This document shows positions 7,220-8,506 of a stretch of 8,506 nucleotides of DNA, in pieces. Under the pieces are notes generated by a model. The model was not told where the DNA came from and made no database searches. It saw only the letters and a list, made by a program, of their open reading frames with translations. Every line of letters begins with the position of its first letter. Within the stretch, counting starts at the first letter, position 1. Both the position numbers and the translations under genes were made by a program. Origin of the DNA: Chloroflexota bacterium (GTDB lineage Bacteria > Chloroflexota > UBA6077); NCBI GenBank assembly GCA_021788565.1, contig JAJYKO010000186.1:1-8506 (forward strand), given 5' to 3'.

Positions 7220-8482
7220 TTATTCGTAGCGCAGCGCGTCGATGGGGTTGAGGGACGCTGCCCGGTTGGCCGGGTAGATCCCGAAGAAGATCCCGATGGC
7301 CGCCGAGACGCCGAAGGCCAGTATGACCGAACTCAGGGAAACCACCGCCTGAATCGACTGACCCCCGAAGTTGATGCCACTCATGAAGTGCGCGAGACCG
7401 GAACCCACGGCAACTCCAATCGCCCCACCAACTACGCTCACCACCACCGCCTCCACGAGGAACTGGACCAGGATGTCCCGCTTCTTGGCACCAACGGCCT
7501 TGCGGATCCCTATCTCCCTGGTCCGCTCGGTCACCGATACCAGCATGATATTCATGATACCGATGCCGCCGACAACGAGGGAGATGCCAGCGATGGCACC
7601 CAGGAGCATGGTCATGACACCTGTGACCTGGTTGGCCGTAGCCAGGAGGTCCGCCTGGCTCTGGACGGTGAAGTCGGGCTGGATCACCTGGTGCCTCTGC
7701 TCCAGGAGCGCTGTGATATTCTGAATTGCACTATTCATAGTGCTCTGATTCGAGTTGGTCAGCTGCACGTAGATCGTGTTGACGATGTGTCCACCGGTAG
7801 GCGTCAGCTGCGATTGCACCCTTTGCATAAGTGTCGTGATCGGGATCAGTATCTGGTCGTCCTGGTTGCCCAAAGCTTGCGACCCCTTTGACTCCAGCAC
7901 ACCCGTGACCTGGACGTTGAGACGCTGGTTGTTGCGAAAGCCCAGGCTGATAACCTGTCCCAGGGCATTGCCGTTGGGGAACAGCTCCGCAGCCACGTTG
8001 CTGCCGAGGAGCGCCACCGGCAGTGCACCGTCCAACTGCGCCTGGGTGATGAACTGCCCTTGAGAGACCGGCCAGTTCCGGACGTACTGGTAGTCGGGGG
8101 TGACGCCCGCTACGCGGGTGTTCACGTTGTTCGCCCCTGCTATCACCTGGGCGAAGGAGTCCGACTCAGGAGCGACGGCCGTGACCTCCGGGATCGCCCC
8201 AGCTGCACCTATAGCCTGAGCATCTTCGTAGGTGAGGGTAGGCGCTGTGCCTGCCGCGGAGCGGACACCCCCACTCTGGCTGGCCCCCGGGGTTATGAAC
8301 AGCAAGTTGCTTCCCATGCTGTTTATTCGCTGGTCAATCGAAGCCTGGGCGCCCTGGCCCACGGCCATCAGCGCAATGACCGCCCCCACTCCTATGATCA
8401 TGCCCAGCATGGTCAGCGCCGAGCGCATCTTGTTAGATGTAAGGCTCTGAAACGCGACCCTGAACGTCTCAGCAATATTCAT
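7220..8482 (-). CDS. MacB/FtsX-type ABC transporter permease
   Basis: Inner-membrane subunit of an ABC system of the MacB/LolCDE/FtsX class, which move lipids, peptides or drugs by mechanotransmission rather than by a channel. The 420 residues show the full architecture: an N-terminal amphipathic stretch, TM1 about 21-43, a large extracytoplasmic MacB-PCD-like domain (about 45-285) rich in Asn, Gln and Ser, then the FtsX domain with TM2 287-315, TM3 341-366 and TM4 382-403. The cytoplasmic loop TERTREIGIRKAVGA (318-332) is the hallmark of the class, and the end NPIDALRYE is typical. The ATG at 8482 has AGGAGG six bases upstream (8489-8494). No ATP-binding subunit is fused; it is probably encoded just beyond the window edge, with a membrane-fusion protein possible. 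Substrate cannot be told. The 365-base gap suggests it is not part of the mcm operon. Confidence 0.92.
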   Translation of the reverse strand: MNIAETFRVAFQSLTSNKMRSALTMLGMIIGVGAVIALMAVGQGAQASIDQRINSMGSNLLFITPGASQSGGVRSAAGTAPTLTYEDAQAIGAAGAIPEVTAVAPESDSFAQVIAGANNVNTRVAGVTPDYQYVRNWPVSQGQFITQAQLDGALPVALLGSNVAAELFPNGNALGQVISLGFRNNQRLNVQVTGVLESKGSQALGNQDDQILIPITTLMQRVQSQLTPTGGHIVNTIYVQLTNSNQSTMNSAIQNITALLEQRHQVIQPDFTVQSQADLLATANQVTGVMTMLLGAIAGISLVVGGIGIMNIMLVSVTERTREIGIRKAVGAKKRDILVQFLVEAVVVSVVGGAIGVAVGSGLAHFMSGINFGGQSIQAVVSLSSVILAFGVSAAIGIFFGIYPANRAASLNPIDALRYE

Positions 8483-8506
8483 TTCTTGCCTCCTGCCGTG
8501 CTACAG

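Overview
The window is a GC-rich bacterial chromosomal segment with every supported gene on the minus strand, so transcription runs from high to low coordinates. It contains six complete genes: a MacB/FtsX-type ABC transporter permease (7220-8482), a five-gene methylmalonyl-CoA cluster, if the separately spaced epimerase is counted (6854 down to 1590), and a monofunctional aspartate kinase (1520 down to 102), making seven coding regions in all. I see no tRNA, rRNA, CRISPR array, transposase or phage gene. The split methylmalonyl-CoA mutase (separate catalytic and B12-binding subunits), stand-alone MeaB and PccB-like carboxyltransferase fit Thermus-Deinococcus, Chloroflexota, Armatimonadota, some Firmicutes and archaea. 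GC-rich codon use, Shine-Dalgarno sites and frequent GTG starts favour a bacterium, perhaps uncultured, but I cannot assign a phylum.

Layout in transcription order. The permease ends at 7220 and is followed by a 365-base non-coding gap. That gap holds a G-run tract next to the permease stop codon, a long hairpin with degenerate ATCCTG repeats, an oppositely oriented G-run tract, a candidate sigma70-type promoter (7013-7041) and a leader of about 150 nt. Next comes mcmA1 (mutase catalytic subunit), a 30-base gap, mcmA2 (B12 subunit), a 4-base ATGA overlap into meaB (G-protein chaperone), a 20-base gap, and pccB (carboxyltransferase). A 134-base spacer carrying a very regular G-quadruplex-type motif and a GC hairpin precedes mce (epimerase). 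After 69 bases comes the aspartate kinase, followed by a 15-bp perfect inverted repeat near the window end.

Together the cluster encodes propionyl-CoA <-> (S)-methylmalonyl-CoA (pccB, needing a biotin carboxylase and biotin carrier not present here), (S) <-> (R)-methylmalonyl-CoA (mce), and (R)-methylmalonyl-CoA <-> succinyl-CoA (mcmA1/mcmA2, protected and loaded with cofactor by MeaB). It could degrade odd-chain acids and branched amino acids, or run in reverse to make propionate. The aspartate kinase starts the pathway to Thr/Met/Ile/Lys, amino acids whose breakdown partly yields propionyl-CoA, but a functional link is only inference.

The genes are ordinary members of known families. What is not explained by them is a set of intergenic G-run elements sharing a GGGGTC..GGGGAT core, three of them capable or nearly capable of G-quadruplex formation and two starting directly at stop codons. 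Two enzymes also show substitutions at positions linked to cofactor or substrate handling (Cys360 of McmA1, Thr426 of PccB). I found no clear evidence of a wholly new biological system.
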